Of a stretch of 64,000 nt of DNA, positions 12,603-22,640 are shown one piece after another (the stretch's first letter is position 1; each line of letters begins with the position of its first letter). The position numbers were made by a program, and so were the translations under genes. Under the pieces are notes generated by a model, which was not told the DNA's origin, searched no databases, and saw only the letters and a program-made list of their open reading frames with translations. The stretch comes from Reticulitermes speratus (Eukaryota; Arthropoda; Insecta; Blattodea; Rhinotermitidae), in the NCBI GenBank assembly GCA_021186555.1, contig JAJKFL010000237.1, positions 2,252,558-2,316,557 of the forward strand. The letters run 5' to 3'.

Positions 12603-13374
12603 GTGAAATAAATCACCACCGTCTTTGTATTCATTAACTCGAGGCTTGTTGCTGCTTTCCCACGACTCGCTTATCCTTGACAAGCAGACGAGTGATTTCT
12701 GTACGTGTGCACAATCAGTACTGTTCAGAACGTCGAGTGGTCAAGTACACGAGTCGTGTGAACGCGATAACAATGACCAGGTTTCCGTATCGCAAGTGTA
12801 ACCAAGCGTGAATATTTGCCATGTAAGCCAGACCTTAAAATCGAATGACAAATGTTAACTAGATTTATTGCATAATGCAGAGTTGTTGAGGCATTTGGCG
12901 AGCGCGTGAGGACGAGAGATATACCGCAAGGCAAATATGTTATACCACGTAAAATGTGGCTCGGTGAGACAGTTTTATGAAGCTCAACTCGTGTATTGAC
13001 GGCTCATACTGGTTCGACATGACCCTAAGATAACTGGTCTGACAATCCTTAATGTAGCACGCAATATTCCAATGAATGGAGATGTGCTGAATTCTTTTGA
13101 AGACGCAGAAAGCGGACGGACTGGCTGTTGTGGACAGCAAGCACAAACAAGCACAAGCAAGCAAGCACAAGAAAGCACAGACACTCCCATACAACGACAG
13201 TAAATTACCTCTGTAAAGTAATGCAACTGTCTGACGCGGAACTTGAAATATGGACGGAATGCGTCCTTCCTAGTTTCAACATAATAGAAATGTCACGAAA
13301 TAAACCACGACAACTCAAGAAGCAACAAACAAACTTACTAACTAACCAACTCCACGGAGCACAATCGTTCTGAA
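12603..13374. other. Spacer without recognised gene
   Basis: Several short overlapping frames exist on both strands, none with a recognisable domain. A CAAG/AAGC-rich simple patch lies at about 13138-13175. Confidence 0.4.
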
Positions 13375-13475
13375 GAAGCTAATAGTCCCTCAGCTAGTCT
13401 AGAAATTACCCGCAGTTTAGGGATAGCGAATGGTTGTTACCGCTGTTAAATGATCCGTAACAGTGCGTTGAAAAA
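13375..13475 (-). mobile_element. Diverged non-LTR retrotransposon tail fragment
   Basis: The stretch resembles the non-coding tail at 818-895: a GAAG-rich start, then CAGCTAGTC, a C-rich core and a TTACCGC-like end in the same order. Only about 100 bases remain and no protein-coding part is left. Confidence 0.5.
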
Positions 13476-13542
13476 TGAGATATGTCAAAACAAACAAATG
13501 CACATGAGTGTATGAAAGTATGTTATAAGAATTGTATACCTC

Positions 13543-13616
13543 CTACATGTTTCGGCTACTCATGTGGTCATCGTGACCTCCCTGAAAATGGCCACATGAG
13601 TAGCCGAAACATGTAG
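13543..13616. other. Long inverted repeat with hammerhead-like arms
   Basis: Arms 13543-13571 and 13588-13616 (29 bp each) are reverse complements with one mismatch, around a 16-base loop. Each arm reads outward through a CCGAAACATG motif. The plus-strand arm starts CTGAAAATGGCC, one base from the hammerhead CUGANGA core. It looks like two element ends joined head to head. Confidence 0.7.
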
Positions 13617-14374
13617 AACAAACAGCGATTATTTCCCTATACAATATTAAATGATTGGTTTGTATAACTGAGACGGAGTGTGTTTACTGCGCGGTACGGG
13701 CTGAGTCTTTAACTATCCCCTTTAAAGCCCAGTGGTTACTATATGTACCGCCAGGTTTAACACTCACAAATTCTAAGTTCTGCCCACACAGTGTATTTAT
13801 GTGTTTTGTGTGGATCTGAGAACAAACAGCGATTATTTCACTGTACAGCATTAACTGACTGGTTTGTATAACTGAGACGGAGTGTGTTTACTGCGCGGTA
13901 CGGACTGTATTTATGTGTTTTGTGTGGATCTCAGAACAAACAGCGATTATTTCACTGTACAGCATTAACTGACTGGTTTGTATAACTGAGACGGAGTGTG
14001 TTTACTGCGCGGTACGGACTGTATTTATGTGTTTTGTGTGGATCTCAGAACAAACAGCGATTATTTCACTGTACAACATTAACTGACTGGTTTGTATAAC
14101 TGAGACGGAGTGTGTTTACTGCGCGGTACGGACTGTATATATGTGTTTTGTGTGGATCTCAGAACAAACAGCGATTATTTCACTGTACAACATTAACTGA
14201 CTGGTTTGTATAACTGAGACGGAGTGTGTTTACTGCGCGGTACGGACTGTATTTATGTGTTTTGTGTGGATCTCAGAACAAACAGCGATTATTTCACTGT
14301 ACAGCATTAACTGACTGGTTTGTATAACTGAGACGGAGTGTGTTTACTGCGCGGTACGGCCTGAGTCTTTATAT
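13617..14374 (-). repeat. 114-bp tandem array (right arm, inverted), about 6 copies
   Basis: This is the same unit as at 10235-11399 but in reverse orientation. One unit lies at 13617-13708, a short dispersed segment follows (13702-13795), then about five near-identical units run to 14374. At the right end, reading on the minus strand, TATATAAAGACTCAG precedes the first unit, matching the left arm's leader. Confidence 0.95.
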
Positions 14375-15870
14375 ACACATAATTCAGGTTAATCTTTTTA
14401 ACAATAAGAGAGCCATCAGTCCGAATTGCATCAGGAGCTCACGTTCCACAGTTTGCGAATCTGTTCTAACTTATTTAAAGACTGTTCCTAAACTCTGAGA
14501 ATTCTGAACTGTTACCGTTTTGCAATTTAATTGTGCAGGTATCTGTGTCTGTTAGCTAGACAGGCGCCACCAGGTGACAGTAGCAATATTTCATGACGTA
14601 ACAAAGAAGCGAGCCACATTTTCCAGTTCCAGAGTCTGGCTTAATTAACAAACCACGTATCATCTATGTAAATGCACTTCACAGACCGGCAGTGACGTAT
14701 CTGGTCCCTCTTAAATATATGTAAATATACAGCGCGCTCCGCGTAAAATCTGAATATTTCACGGCGTATAGATACATTTAAATTCCTAATAATATTGTGG
14801 CGAACAGCACTACGAATAGCGGACGTCCTGTTTGCCGGTTATCTGAGCCTTCATACAAATGACGGTAATTTTTTTCCGTTTTTATGCCTTGTAGTAAAGT
14901 TTGTTCCTATGCTTTGGACAAACGTAGTGCCTCCATCTTCAAGGTGACTGAATCTAGTTCAGGTTGTATTAACTGGGACCAATCAACCAACCAGAGAGCT
15001 AACTAAGGGTGGATTCTGACGCAAAGTCCACTCAGCCACACCTGCCTACTGAAGGCATCGCAGTAATTGTGATACGGAAAACTTATACCTGGGATTTTCG
15101 GCTACTTTTTGGCTTAGAGACATTGACCTAATCGCACTAAGGACCTGAGCTACAAGTGGGAATATGTCCTTTGGGGGAGGGAGAGAAACTTTATTGGATG
15201 GAATTCTGGAGTTTGCACCAGACTGGCTTGATTACGTTTAAGGTATACGTGGCGGTGTAATCTTGGTTAGACCTCCGTGACTGGGGTGTCGACGTCCGCG
15301 GTTGGTCCGTATTGAGACGCCCTGCGTCCGACGCGGTTTGTGACTGGCTTCTCTCGTTAAGCTTCCTGTCTTGCTGACGGCCGCTCTTAGGTAATTGTAA
15401 TAGGCGAGAGGCAACGTGCAGCTCGCTGATGTTGGTGGGCCGAGTGTGTCTTGAGGGTCTTTAGTGAAAGCAGTTGGACTGACGGTGTTGAAGGAACTGT
15501 CACGATATGTTACGTAATCTTATCGAACTGCATCAAATCGTTATGCGAAGGCAGTTGGATTGAATCACCTGCAGGTGCCATTGTCAGTGAACAGGGCACA
15601 CGCAGTCCGTCATAGGAAGAACGAGCTCCTGACAGCAGACCGTCGCTGACCGACAGGTCACTTCTTCCGCTAGGGAGAAGGCCTAACATAGCCAGTCTGC
15701 GGTCTGTCCTCCTGACCTCACTTATGTGAGTTCACCAATCAGCTGTGTATCAAGGGTCACCCGCTGACATCGAACTATCGACGCACAGGACTGGCTACCC
15801 TAAGAGCTGTATCGGCTAAGCTTTTGGATGCGTCTCGCTGTCTTAGCGAGCGGCACTGTGTTAGTGGCGG
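14375..15870. other. Spacer between arrays
   Basis: No protein domain is recognised in 1.5 kb. The part from about 15100 is more GC-rich than the left part and flows into the 35-bp array, so it may belong to the same composite element as that array. No intact long frame occurs outside the array. Confidence 0.4.
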
Positions 15871-17833
15871 TGTCCAGCTGTAGGCTCTTGAGATTGTGCT
15901 GCAGGTATCCAGCTGCAGGCTCTTGAGATAGTGCTGCAGGTATCCAGCTGCAGGCTCTTGAGATAGTGCTGCAGGTATCCAGCTGCAGGCTCTTGAGATA
16001 GTGCTGCAGGTATCCAGCTGCAGGCTCTTGAGATAGTGTTGCAGGTATCCAGCTGCAGGCTCTTGAGATAGTGCTGCAGGTATCCAGCTGCAGGCTCTTG
16101 AGATAGTGCTGCAGGTATCCAGCTGCAGGCTCTTGAGATAGTGCTGCAGGTATCCAGCTGCAGGCTCTTGAGATAGTGCTGCAGGTATCCAGCTGTAGGC
16201 TCTTGAGATAGTGCTGCAGGTATCCAGCTGCAGGCTCTTGAGATAGTGCTGCAAGTATCCAGCTGCAGGCTCTTGAGATAGTGCTGCAGGTATCCAGCTG
16301 CAGGCTCTTGAGATAGTGCTGCAGGTATCCAGCTGTAGGCTCTTGAGATAGTGCTGCAGGTATCCAGCTGCAGGCTCTTGAGATAGTGCTGCAGGTATCC
16401 AGCTGCAGGCTCTTGAGATAGTGCTGCAGGTATCCAGCTGCAGGCTCTTGAGATAGTGCTGCAGGTATCCAGCTGCAGGCTCTTGAGATAGTGCTGCAGG
16501 TATCCAACTGCAGGCTCTTGAGATAGTGCTGCAGGTATCCAACTGCAGGCTCTTGAGATAGTGCTGCAGGTATCCAGCTGCAGGCTTCTGAGATAGTGCT
16601 GCAGGTATCCAGCTGCAGGCTCTTGAGATAGTGCTGCAGGTATCCAGCTGCAGGCTCCTGAGATAGTGCTGCAGGTATCCAGCTGCAGGCTCTTGAGATA
16701 GTGCTGCAGGTATCCAGCTGCAGGCTCTTGAGATAGTGCTGCAGGTATCCATCTGCAGCTCTTGATATAGTGCTGCAAGTATCCAGCTGCAGGCTCTTGA
16801 GATAGTGCTGCAGGTATCCAGCTGCAGACTCTTGAGATAGTGCTGCAGGTATCCAGCTGCAGGCTCTTGAGATAGTGCTGCAGGTATCCAGCTGCAGGCT
16901 GCTGAGATAGTGCTGCAGGTATCCAGCTGCAGGCTCTTGAGATAGTGCTGCAGGTATCCAGCTGCAGGCTCTTGAGATAGTGCTGCAGGTATCCATCTGC
17001 AGCTCTTGATATAGTGCTGCAGGTATCCAGCTGCAGGCTCTTGAGATAGTGCTGCAGGTATCCAGCTGCAGGCTCTTGAGATAGTGCTGCAGGTATCCAG
17101 CTGCAGGCTCTTGAGATTGTGCTGCAGGTATCCAGCTGCAGGCTCTTGAGATTGTGCTGCAGGTATCCAGCTGCAGGCTCTTGAGATAGTGCTGCAGGTA
17201 TCCAGCTGCAGGCTCTTGAGTAAGTGTTGCAGGTATCCAGCTGCAGGCTCTTGAGATAGTGCTGCAGGTATCCAGCTGCAGGCTCTTGAGATAGTGCTGC
17301 AGGTATCCAGCTGCAGGCTCTTGAGATAGTGCTGCAGGTATCCAGCTGCAGGCTCTTGAGATAGTGCTGCAGGTATCCAGCTGCAGGCTCTTGAGATAGT
17401 GCTGCAGGTATCCAGCTGCAGGCTCTTGAGATAGTGCTGCAGGTATCCAGCTGCAGGCTCTTGAGATAGTGCTGCAGGTAACCAGTTGCAGGCTCTTGAG
17501 ATAGTGCTGCAGGTATCCAGCTGCAGGTTCTTGAGATATTGCTGCAGGTATCCAGCTGCAGGCTCTTGAGATTGTGCTGCAGGTATCCAGCTGCAGGCTC
17601 TTGAGATAGTGCTGCAGGTATCCAGCTGCAGGCTCTTGAGATAGTGCTGCAGGTATCCAGCTGCAGGCTCTTGAGATAGTGCTGCAGGTATCCAGCTGCA
17701 GGCTCTTGAGATAGTGCTGCAGGTATCCAGCTGCAGGCTCTTGAGATTGTGCTGCAGGTATCCAGCTGCAGGCTCTTGAGATAGTGCTGCAGGTATCCAG
17801 CTGCAGGCTCTTGAGATAGTGCTGCAGGTATCC
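15871..17833. repeat. 35-bp minisatellite, about 56 copies
   Basis: The unit contains CTGCAGGTATCCAGCTGCAG followed by GCTCTTGAGATAGTG, with PstI- and PvuII-type palindromes in every copy. Variants (AGATTGTG, CTGTAGG, CATCTGCAGC) are scattered. The minus strand is open in all three frames for 0.9-1.2 kb because the 35-bp unit has no stop in any phase. The resulting 35-residue repeat protein (ACSWIPAALSQEPAAG and similar) is judged an artefact. Confidence 0.97.
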
Positions 17834-18900
17834 GACGATCAGTGTCGGCTGGTGATACGTGGCTTACGACGGCCGTGGGTGTGTGGTTGCCGACGTTTCA
17901 AAAGAACGCGTCACCTTCTTCTTCAAGATATCGAGGTCCATGCACCATGGAGACCGAAGTACTCAACTGCACTGCTGTGAAACATAAACACGCGCAAATG
18001 GTGACCAATCGGATGTCTTGAATCGTCGTGCTAAGCCCTTTTCATCATGTAGTAAAGGTCGTATGAAAATGTCAACCAGTGGAACATTCAGTTATTTGTG
18101 TCACTTGAAGAATTTGCATTTTTCTAATTCGATTTCCCTGTTTATGAATTGTGAATGGGGCACACGATAAAGTGTACAGATTTGAGTGTAGTTAGGTTTG
18201 AATTATGATTGCGTTAGCGTGGTACCGTCTGCAGCTGTGGCATTAACAAGCAACTTCGTGTAGCTCCTTTACTTAACTGATAAGCTCTCCGTCATAAACT
18301 GCACACAGACAACTAAGTTACGTCAGATAATGATAATAATGTGTGTCTGCTCTTTTAACGTGACAGGCAGCAAGATGGAGCAACACGAAAACAAGTCCTA
18401 TGCAAAAGTGTCTTATGTTGTTAACAAAATATTACATTAGATCCACGGAGCAGAGCTCTACTTGACTAGTTGAGCGTCCTTCAACTTGTCACGAATATCT
18501 TACATTTTTGGAATACAGAGTTTCATTACCCTGTTTAAAAAACCTGTAAATGGACTTATCTTAACGAAATTAATTCAGTTCCCCCTCACGTGCTTCTTTA
18601 AGATCCGTTTTAATATTATCATGGTAATGGCTTTCACCTTCAGCTTTTTCAACTACTTTTTATGGTTACATCTTATTTTCCAAAAACATTTGGTGAAAAT
18701 TGAAGTTAAGAAGTTCCTCAGTACGTAATTTTCTCCATTACTCTCTTACACTCTCCTCGATGCTCCTGTTCTCCCACCCTCTCAGTACAGTAATTGTTTC
18801 CACTACTTTTGTTCTATATCGATTAATGACTTGAAAAAATTACGACGAATTGTAAGCAGATAAAGAACTAAAAGGACGTATGTTCATAGTACAATGCAAA
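17834..18900. other. Spacer, mostly unique
   Basis: It starts with a hammerhead-like motif (17892-17926, listed separately). A short hydrophobic frame at 18486-18728 has no recognisable family and lies in AT-rich DNA; it is not called as a gene. Confidence 0.4.
17892..17926 (-). ncRNA. Mini-hammerhead-like motif
   Basis: On the minus strand: TTGAAGA, then AAGAA and TTCTT arms around a GC-rich loop, then TTGAAACGTC. This keeps the order core, stem II, GAAA, cleavage triplet GUC with no real stem III. It directly abuts the 35-bp array. Activity is not established. Confidence 0.4.
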
Positions 18901-18904
18901 CATG

Positions 18905-18984
18905 TGTATAAAGACTCAGAAATATCAAGCAGTCCAATCGTACCCTGAAGAAGGAGTAAAAAAACTCGCTCGAAACGTTGGTAA
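18905..18984 (+). ncRNA. TATA-like leader plus best mini-hammerhead-like motif
   Basis: TATAAAGACTCAG at about 18907 matches the leader of the 114-bp arrays. About 38 bases later comes CTGAAGA (18945-18951), a stem II of GAGU/ACUC (18954-18957, 18964-18967) that extends past a bulged G, and CGAAACGUU. Stem I pairs UACC (18941-18944) with GGUA (18980-18983) on the two sides. All core positions of CUGANGA...GAAA and an NUH cleavage triplet (GUU) are present. It fits a short-stem-III, possibly dimeric, PLE-type ribozyme. Confidence 0.5.
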
Positions 18985-19654
18985 ATACACTAAGCTATAC
19001 GGAGCCATATCCCAGAATACTTGTACCTACATCAGCCAATAAAGCCTATCCGGGACTCAAACGGAGACTGTCAGCAGTGCAAGGTACCGGTACAGTCGTG
19101 ATATTGAACAGAGGAGCACAAGACCGCAAATTGTGCGTTAAGTGACGTCACAAGGCATGCTTTACTTTGACAACGTTACACGGTGTCACGTAACACGTGG
19201 CATAGGTCATTGTCTGCAGTTACACTGCTCACAACTACAGTATGGCCTTGCATGTGTCGATTTTGACAACGCTCACAAATGCTGACCAGTGTTATGCTGT
19301 GTGCTGCCAGCTTAAACCGAATTTAAACCAGCTGGGACAACAAATATGGAAAGTACAAATACAAATTGATTTCAAATAAATCCTGGCTTTCACTGAACGG
19401 ATTGTCACAAAACAAACAGGGATTAACAGCATTACGTGGAGATGTTCTGTACCAAATTTTATGAAACTCCGTCACAAATACAAAAAATACAGTCAGAAAG
19501 TGATTTACACTATTATGTAAAGTGTGACTGTCACTGATACGATTTTCACGAAAATCATGCTTACTACATAGCTTGTTGCAAACAGCTCTGACACGCATAA
19601 AAATCCGATCACACAAGGTTATTCCCATTTAACTGCACAATTGGTTTTAATGCT
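18985..19654. other. Spacer without recognised gene
   Basis: Contains a palindromic TGACGTCA at 19143-19150. A minus-strand frame at 19323-19628 shows no known domain. Confidence 0.4.
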
Positions 19655-19696
19655 CCTACACGTTTCGGCTGCAAATCGCAAACATCTTCAGATAGT
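19655..19696 (-). ncRNA. Mini-hammerhead-like motif
   Basis: On the minus strand: CTGAAGA (rc of 19685-19691), an imperfect stem II with UGC/GCA, then CCGAAACGTG. The triplet is GUG, which does not fit the NUH rule, so this copy is probably inactive. Confidence 0.4.
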
Positions 19697-19799
19697 TACA
19701 AGTGTTGAAAACACGCACATAGTGCTATACAGGTTGCTAAACATAATGGTAAAGTAATTATAAATTTGGGTGTCATTCTATAAATTATTTTTTCCTATG

Positions 19800-20045
19800 G
19801 CTCGACAGCCTCTTGGGGGCCTAGGCCGCCTCATTTTACGACGCTTCACGATCACACTTTAGACACACCACACTCGGTAGGACTCCTCTGGACGAGTGAT
19901 CAGCCCGTCGCAGAGACCTCTACCTGACAACACACAACACTCAGAACAGACAAACATCCATGCCCCCCGGTGGGATTCGAACCCGCGATCCTAGTAAGCA
20001 GCGGCCGTAGACCCACGTCTTAGACCGCGCGGCAACTGGGATCGG
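19800..20045 (-). mobile_element. tRNA-derived SINE, family 2, minus strand
   Basis: The minus strand carries a B box CGGGTTCGAATCCC (rc of about 19973-19986) and an A-box-like head. The body includes CACTCGGTAGGA and ACATCCATGCCCCC on the plus strand, both shared with the copy at 32395-32590. The tRNA-like head is not a functional tRNA gene. Confidence 0.75.
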
Positions 20046-20934
20046 CCATTCTATAAATATACAGTATCATAAAATTATATTAAAATTTAAAACACAAGTG
20101 AAGTATTACAATTACGTAAAATGTAGTGCCCAAACGTCTCGTGATGGAGGATTGCTGTCCAGATTTAGTAGAGGGGACATCTGTAAACGTTTATAAAGTT
20201 AAAATGAGAGTCTGTATGTCTTAAAAACTAATATTTATGTGTGTGAAAGCAGAATATAATTCGTAATACATACCCCAGATCTAGATATTCGGTGTGTGTA
20301 TTCGGACATGAGTTTTTCGGTCACCGATACACCGTCATATGGACTCTTTTCTCACAACGACTGAAATTATCACCTCCTGAAATATTAACTTTCCTCCTGA
20401 ATCACCCTGTATATTGATGTTTCTCATCTTTGGCAAGTAGAAGCGTTGTGTCAGTCGATACTTAATTCAATACGTCAGTGTATTTGACAGTTATTTGACA
20501 GACGTAACAGCAAGTCAGTACAATAAGCTGTCACAAACTGTGAACTACCGCACAGTGCACATTTGTTTCTGCCTGTGACCTTCCTGGAAATTTACATTGA
20601 AAAAGCGTTAGTTACCGAAACAATGAAACGAAATATTCTACATTACATATTAAAATTTTTCAAAAGAAAATATTCATTATTTTACAAAACAGAATTAACA
20701 AAATAACTGCCAACACAGTAACCATTAAGGAAATAGCCGTAATGTGTTTACTCATATTTGCAGTTGTGTCCACGATAATTATGAGTTGTGACGTCACATC
20801 AGCGAGCGTGACCAGACAGTACGGAGGTACAGTAAATTCAAATGTCACAAATATGTTTTTAGACGAGACATTCCTATGTGATGAATAAACACAAAGTAGG
20901 GGGTGAAGGACGTCAATATCAGCTGAGTGTAATG
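20046..20934. other. AT-rich spacer with possible DNA-transposon end
   Basis: No gene. At 20330-20411 the minus strand reads TACAGGGTGATTCAGGAGG from a TA dinucleotide, a form typical of TA-targeting insect elements; the other end was not found. TGACGTCA lies at 20789-20796. Confidence 0.4.
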
Positions 20935-21085
20935 TTATATTATATAACTTATATCATATTACATTATATTATATTAATCATATTATATTACATTATATTA
21001 TATTATATTAATCTTATTATATTATATTATATTATATTATATATCATATTATATTATATTATATTATATTATATTATATTACATT
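20935..21085. repeat. (TATTA)n AT-rich microsatellite, left part
   Basis: Imperfect ATTAT pentamers. The same tract continues at 21378-21490, and a SINE lies between the two parts. Confidence 0.9.
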
Positions 21086-21090
21086 TTCTA

Positions 21091-21377
21091 TGGGCCGCGA
21101 TAGCTCAGTCGGTATAACGACTCACTACAGGCTGGACGGTCCGCGGATCGAATCCCGGTGGGGGCGAGATTTTCAGCACCCGTCCAGACCGGCCCTGGGG
21201 CCTACCTACCCTCCTGTACAATGGGTACCGGGTCTCTTTCCCGGGGGTAAAGCGGCCGGAGCGTGGCGTTGACCACCCATCCCATTTATCGCCGAGGTTA
21301 AAGAAAGAGTAGAGCCATACCTCTACTCCCCCTCTGGGCTTTCATGTCCTGTTCTAGGGAGAACTTTACCTTTAACT
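21091..21377 (+). mobile_element. tRNA-derived SINE, family 1, full-length-looking
   Basis: The A box TAGCTCAGTCGG (21101-21112) and B box GGATCGAATCC (21145-21155) start the element, followed by a body with GGCCCTGGGGCC, TACAATGGGTACCGGG and a TTTAACTTTA end. In translation the body gives the PSRPALGPT and PPVQWVPGL strings often seen in Blattodea gene predictions. It sits inside a TATTA microsatellite. A related, more diverged copy lies at 30765-30960 on the minus strand. Confidence 0.85.
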
Positions 21378-21490
21378 TTATTATATTATATATTATATTG
21401 TATATTTATTGTATATTATATATTATATTATATTATATTATATTATATTATATTATATTATATTATGTATTATATTATATTATATAATGT
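21378..21490. repeat. (TATTA)n AT-rich microsatellite, right part
   Basis: Continuation of the tract at 20935-21085 after the SINE; units are TATTA/TATAT with drift. Confidence 0.9.
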
Positions 21491-21508
21491 ATAACACAAA
21501 ACTTAATT

Positions 21509-21841
21509 TTGATTGACCGAGCTTCACCCCTTTATTTTGTGTCAAATATTCCTGAAGACGTTCCTTTATCTGCAAACGAAGCAGATCCTCACTCTACACA
21601 CAAACCAGCTACGTCGGAACCTTCAGGTATGGATAATGGCGTCATTGAAGTGGCACTGACAGATGTCAATGAAGTGGCACTGACAGATGTCATTGAAGTG
21701 GCACTGACAGATGTCAATGAAGTGGCACTGACAGATGTCAATGAAGTGGCACTGACAGATGTCAATGAAGTGGCACTGACAGATGTCAATAAGTTATCTT
21801 TGCAGAGTGTTCAAAAAATTCGAAGTCTTTGTACACAATAA
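21509..21841 (+). CDS. Hypothetical 110-aa frame with 8-residue repeats
   Basis: An ATG-started frame with a non-repetitive N-terminus (about 44 residues, acidic, Ser/Pro-rich) followed by seven EVALTDVN-type octapeptides and a short C-terminus ending in a stop. The repeats come from the 24-bp array at 21641-21790, whose length keeps frame. I recognise no family, and no splice or promoter evidence is visible. It may be an exon fragment or chance; the in-frame unit and the clean non-repeat ends are the only support. Confidence 0.25.
   Translation: MIDRASPLYFVSNIPEDVPLSANEADPHSTHKPATSEPSGMDNGVIEVALTDVNEVALTDVIEVALTDVNEVALTDVNEVALTDVNEVALTDVNKLSLQSVQKIRSLCTQ
21641..21790. repeat. 24-bp tandem repeat, about 6 copies
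   Basis: The unit is built on GAAGTGGCACTGACAGATGT plus CAAT; the first and third copies carry ATT for AAT. It is divisible by three and nearly identical across copies. Confidence 0.95.
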
Positions 21842-22065
21842 TGCTAACCACAGGCCGGAGGGAAGAATAGAGACTCAGAATGGTACCAACTATTGTGGCC
21901 TATCGCTTGTCTATTGTCTGCCAAGACAGACAAGGTTGAACTAGGGAATTCACGTGTGGTATATCGTGATCAAGGCTCAAAATACTTGCCGACAATAAGA
22001 ATCATTCAGCTTGGCATGACACGAGAAATGTTGTACCGAATTCAGCCGTGAATTTGAATGCTACA
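21842..22065. other. Short spacer
   Basis: Nothing recognised. Confidence 0.4.
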
Positions 22066-22640
22066 AAATGTGTAACACAAGTTCAAACGCAGGGACTGTT
22101 GCAAATGGCTCAAATAGGCGTTACTCTTGATGTAAAGATGGCTGACGAAATGTGTAACACAAGTTCAAACACAGGGACTGTTGCAAATGGCTCAAATAGG
22201 CGTTACTCTTGATGTAAAGATGGCTGACGAAATGTGTAACACAAGTTCAAACACAGGGACTGTTGCAAATGGCTCAAATAGGCGTTACTCTTGATGTAAA
22301 GATGGCTGACGAAATGTGTAACACAAGTTCAAACACAGGGACTGTTGCAAATGGCTCAAATAGGCGTTACTCTTGATGTAAAGATGGCTGACGAAATGTG
22401 TAACACAAGTTCAAACACAGGGACTGTTGCAAATGGCTCAAATAGGCGTTACTCTTGATGTAAAGATGGCTGACGAAATGTGTAACACAAGTTCAAACAC
22501 AGGGACTGTTGCAAATGGCTCAAATAGGCGTTACTCTTGATGTAAAGATGGCTGACGAAATGTGTAACACAAGTTCAAACACAGGGACTGTTGCAAATGG
22601 CTCAAATAGGCGTTACTCTTGATGTAAAGATGGCTGACGA
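22066..22640. repeat. 82-bp tandem repeat, 7 nearly identical copies
   Basis: The unit begins AAATGTGTAACACAAGTTCA and ends AGATGGCTGACG. Only the first copy differs visibly (ACGCAGGG for ACACAGGG). The last copy runs into a 71-residue frame (22591-22806) of unknown nature. High identity suggests a young expansion. Confidence 0.95.

Noticed and set aside
14930..14960. A further hammerhead-like motif around CCATCTTCAAGG
   Set aside because: The GAAA part does not follow in the right place.
15800..16996. Minus-strand 300-400-residue repeat proteins
   Set aside because: All three frames are equally open because the 35-bp unit lacks stops; there is no unique domain.
18486..18728. Small hydrophobic membrane protein
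   Set aside because: An 80-residue Phe/Leu-rich frame in AT-rich DNA, as expected by chance; no family or conserved motif.
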